The notes beneath the pieces are model-generated. The model did no database searches, had not been told where the DNA came from, and saw nothing but the letters and a program-made list of their open reading frames with translations. From the NCBI GenBank assembly GCA_016859345.1, contig CM029128.1, forward strand, positions 19,924,104 through 19,988,103: a stretch of 64,000 bases of DNA, given 5' to 3'. This stretch comes from Istiophorus platypterus (lineage: Eukaryota; Chordata; Actinopteri; Istiophoriformes; Istiophoridae). The translations under genes were made by a program, and so were the position numbers. Below are positions 61,101 through 64,000 of this stretch, piece after piece; position 1 is the stretch's first letter; each line of letters starts with the position of its first letter.

Positions 61101-63269
61101 AACTTCTGATATCTAGAGGTGAAAGACCTGAAAAAGGCCTTTGATAGTTCATTTTGTCATTTTCTTATTATAGTATTATAGCAATTTTCTGTTGCACATC
61201 AACATTCATACTGATAATTTGTCTAAAATGTTTTAAAATTATTTTGTGTGGAAAAATGCTAATTTAAATTAATAGCATATACAGCAAAATGTACCAAATT
61301 TCAGATTTGTTGTGCTACTGATGTTGTACTTATCTCTGGTGTGTACCAAATGTATTTCTCCATTTAAATGGGGTTAGCTTTCATGAGAAAAGGGAGAAAT
61401 GATTCCTGTTTTTAACCATTGCCTGGAAAATAAAGGACAGGAGTGGCCATTTTGAATTCAACTCATTATTGCAGTAAAACTGGTACAGAGTAACAGATTA
61501 CAAAGCTCATGGCACAGTCACTGAAAAGAGAAATGAGGTGTGTATGTACAACAAGGAGGGAAAAGAAAAAAGTTAACATTTTGGCTAATAGAAACATCAG
61601 GGGTAACATAAAAATGAAGATACTGTAATTGGGAGATGACTTGATTATACAACAAAGAGAAAATATGAAATGAAGCATTGTAAAAATAACATTACTTAAA
61701 AAATACATTTAGCACTTACACTGACAGATTCAATCGTAGTGTTTAACCTAGGTCCAATTCAAAGCAGCTTTTCCTATAGACAAAAAGCTCAATTTTAATG
61801 TCAAACACTAAAAAGAAATGACTGAAACTGCCTTGCACATGGTCTGATATCTTTTTGGGGAAATAGCTGATAAGATTGATTGCTGACAAACTGCTTTTTT
61901 TATATTAGCAACACTCCAATCCTTTACAAAAATTTCATATATTAATATTGAATCAGGTGCTAAAGGTGTTTCGTTTAATCAACATTTACAAGCCATTTTG
62001 AAGGAAATAAATGCACAGGAGTCATAGTTTGCCCAATGTCTTTGGGGGGGGGGGTCAGTGTATGTGAGAGGTCTGTGGGAACCTCAGTTCAGTTATCATA
62101 ATTTAAGAAATTAAACACTAAGAAGTGCATCTTAGGGTTTGGTATTTTTTGTGTTTAATATTTAATTTGTATTTTTTTTTTTGTAAATGAATCCTTCTCA
62201 CAGCCCCAAAAATGGCTTGTTCCTGCTCTGACAGGATTGATTCTTGGTGCAATTAAAGACAAGAATTTAACTCACACCTCAGATGGTTGGCAACCAAATC
62301 CACATATAGTACTGAGCATCACTGACCGAAACTAAGATTGGCACCTGGCTACTGTAACTGGATGAATACAAACTCACTGAAACTCAAAACAAGTTCATCA
62401 TCATCGCCTCTTACTGGCAAGCCCTCACCCCACAGAGACCTCACAGAAAACGTTTTATGACTATTTACACAATTCTCTGCAAAAAATACAATTAAAAATG
62501 GTAATGTCATGAGGCATGGAGAATTAAAACAAATATCATATATCTTTTATGATTTATGATTCCTCCCTTAAACCCTCAAAAATGTTCCCCACAGATATAA
62601 ACAAAAGTTAAAAAAAAAAGAAAAAAAAAAAGATTTCAGAACTTTTGACCTCACTACATTTTCAATGTGACACATTTTTTCAACACACACTGAATTTTAC
62701 TTTTTCATCTTTTAACAAAAAAACCGATACAACATATTTCTAAAACACAAAATAACAACAGTCTACATGTAAAAATATAACTTTTACATACACAATTTCA
62801 AAATAATGGTAAAGTTTGCCATTTTGTTGCATACAATTTACAAATGTCTGTGTGTTGTTGCCTTGGATAGATAGCAGTGAATAGACTCGATGGAACTCCG
62901 GTCCCATTTTTGTCCTGCGCAGGTTGCCGTACTAGTCAGAGGGTGTTGTCACGGCAACAACAGATAACACGACAAAGTCAGTTGAAAATTTATAACACTG
63001 AGGGGCCTCGCCACCTTCTGCCAGGTCAGTCTCTGAGAAAATAATTCCTCCCCAAGCAAACACTCCTTTGCAAAAGAAAATAAAAAAATAACAGAAAACG
63101 GCACCCTCCTTATATATTGAATATATTTTTGTACATTTATATATAGATTGATTTATTCAAATAGATTCTTTTCCAGTTTCCGTGCCTTCCTGTTGATTGG
63201 GTTTTAACCGCGTCAAAATGACCACCGACAGAGAACAATGCTGTCGGATAGAGAATTGTATTGTCTTAT

Positions 63270-63292
63270 TTTTTGTTTTGTTTTTTGTTTTG

Positions 63293-63323
<31 letters not shown>

Positions 63324-63330
63324 TTTTTTA
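63270..63330. repeat. (TTTTG)n pentanucleotide repeat
   Basis: About ten TTTTG units, grading into a T run at the right end. Confidence 0.95.
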
Positions 63331-63400
63331 CATTTTCTGTAATAGACATGTAAACAAGAACAGACAAAGAAAAAGTAATAAGAGAAAAGATTCTTCTTAA

Positions 63401-63405
<5 letters not shown>

Positions 63406-63435
<30 letters not shown>
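63406..63435. repeat. (GA)n microsatellite
   Basis: Pure GA run of about 15 units. Confidence 0.95.
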
Positions 63436-63441
<6 letters not shown>

Positions 63442-63615
63442 AAAATCTGTTTTACAACATACAACCACACACTTTGTACTGAAGACTACATTGGCTTATG
63501 GACAAGCCGATCAAATATTGATAAAAAGCTGATAAGCTATAATACAGGGCTGGGGCCTGGAACAATATGGAGGGACTTGGGGGGAACAGGACAGGGGGTG
63601 GAGGACTTGGGGGGA

Positions 63616-63837
63616 GGACTAGGACAGGGACTAGGACGGGGACTAGGATGGAGACTAGGACGGGGAGGACTAGGACAGGGACTAGGACGGGGAATAGGAT
63701 GGGGACTAGGACGGGGAGGACTAGGACAGGGACTAGGACGGGGACTAGGACGGGGAGGACTAGGACAGGGACTAGGACAGGGACTAGGATGGGGAGGACT
63801 AGGACGGGGACTAGGACAGGGAGGACTAGGACGGGGG
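63616..63837. repeat. G-rich minisatellite, 12-bp unit with higher-order structure
   Basis: The basic unit is ACTAGGACGGGG with A/G and C/T variants. Units are grouped into higher-order blocks that each begin with an extra AGG (GGACTAGG). I count block lengths of 51, 51, 39, 39 and 27 bp and a final partial block. All lengths are multiples of 3, so every frame without a stop in the unit stays open and gives low-complexity peptides; these are not genes. A decayed GGACTTGGGGGGA-type lead-in lies at 63570-63615. Confidence 0.93.
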
Positions 63838-64000
63838 CTTGTCTTGCTAAATCAAGCGTCTGTCCCAATGGCTTAAAGCCAGAACACGCTGTCTACTTAC
63901 ATATAAGCGTACAGTACATTAAATACAGTTTTGTTTTTTTTTTGTTTTTTTTATCCAAAAAATACTTTTTTTTCCTTTTTAGCTTTTTTTAAATTCCCAG

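Larger units (their letters stand above)
57735..64000 (-). other. Possible long 3' UTR of a minus-strand gene beyond the right edge
   Basis: The block is AT-rich, free of long ORFs and free of recognised transposons, unlike the sequence to its left. At its left end a minus-strand AATAAA is followed by a T/G-rich stretch. Both suggest a several-kilobase 3' UTR whose coding exons lie to the right of the window, as in many neuronal genes. This is inference; the block could equally be intergenic. Repeats inside it are listed separately. Confidence 0.3.

Noticed and set aside
63452..63992. Low-complexity ORFs of 99-141 codons on both strands
   Set aside because: They are produced by a minisatellite whose unit lengths are multiples of three; overlapping frames on both strands are open for the same reason.
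1..64000. tRNA, rRNA or microRNA genes
   Set aside because: I saw no tRNA A/B-box pair with a cloverleaf, no rRNA sequence and no convincing short hairpin; a covariance-model search would be needed to exclude them.

Overview
The window looks like nuclear DNA of a ray-finned (teleost) fish. It is AT-rich with few genes, has many CA/GT microsatellites, and carries fish-type transposon relics: three pieces of an L2/Maui-type LINE, a Rex1/CR1-like LINE, Tc1/mariner remnants and hAT-like MITE fragments. There are no operons or other prokaryotic features. These calls come from reading the sequence alone; no alignment or database search was possible.

The main content is one split gene on the minus strand, covering about 1.5-43.7 kb. 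A GC-rich promoter and non-coding first exon lie near 43.6 kb. The start codon is in a 40-bp exon at 29.1 kb. Further coding exons lie at 27.5, 26.7, 23.2, 12.7, 12.3 and 12.1 kb, and a 534-bp exon lies at 1545-2078. All junctions are GT-AG and all phases agree, giving an open reading frame of 438 codons (400 with one copy of exon 3) that continues beyond the left edge. The product starts with a charged, coiled-coil-like helical region and continues into a Ser/Pro-rich disordered region. I do not recognise the family. Exon 3 lies in an almost perfect 800-bp tandem duplication.

The introns hold most of the window's structure: an old T-rich degenerate minisatellite (6.2-7.0 kb), facing GT and CA tracts (10.4-10.7 kb), a 1-kb decayed triplet region (13.8-14.85 kb), several candidate conserved non-coding blocks, and an L2 relic (33.2-34.3 kb).

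From 44 to 57.7 kb the window is intergenic and dominated by relics. These are a MITE (45.4 kb), a Rex1/CR1-like LINE (46.5-47.7 kb), a Tc1 remnant (51.0-51.4 kb), and an L2 element (53.1-56.5 kb) split by a 1.57-kb insertion with its own repeats and GC-rich regulatory-like core. A histone H3 fragment lies at 56.7 kb. From about 57.7 kb to the right edge there is AT-rich, ORF-poor sequence that may be the long 3' UTR of a minus-strand gene starting outside the window; it contains a G-rich minisatellite (63.6-63.8 kb). I see no evidence of a wholly new biological system. The exon-containing duplication, the nested insertion in the L2 and the higher-order G-rich minisatellite most deserve a second look.
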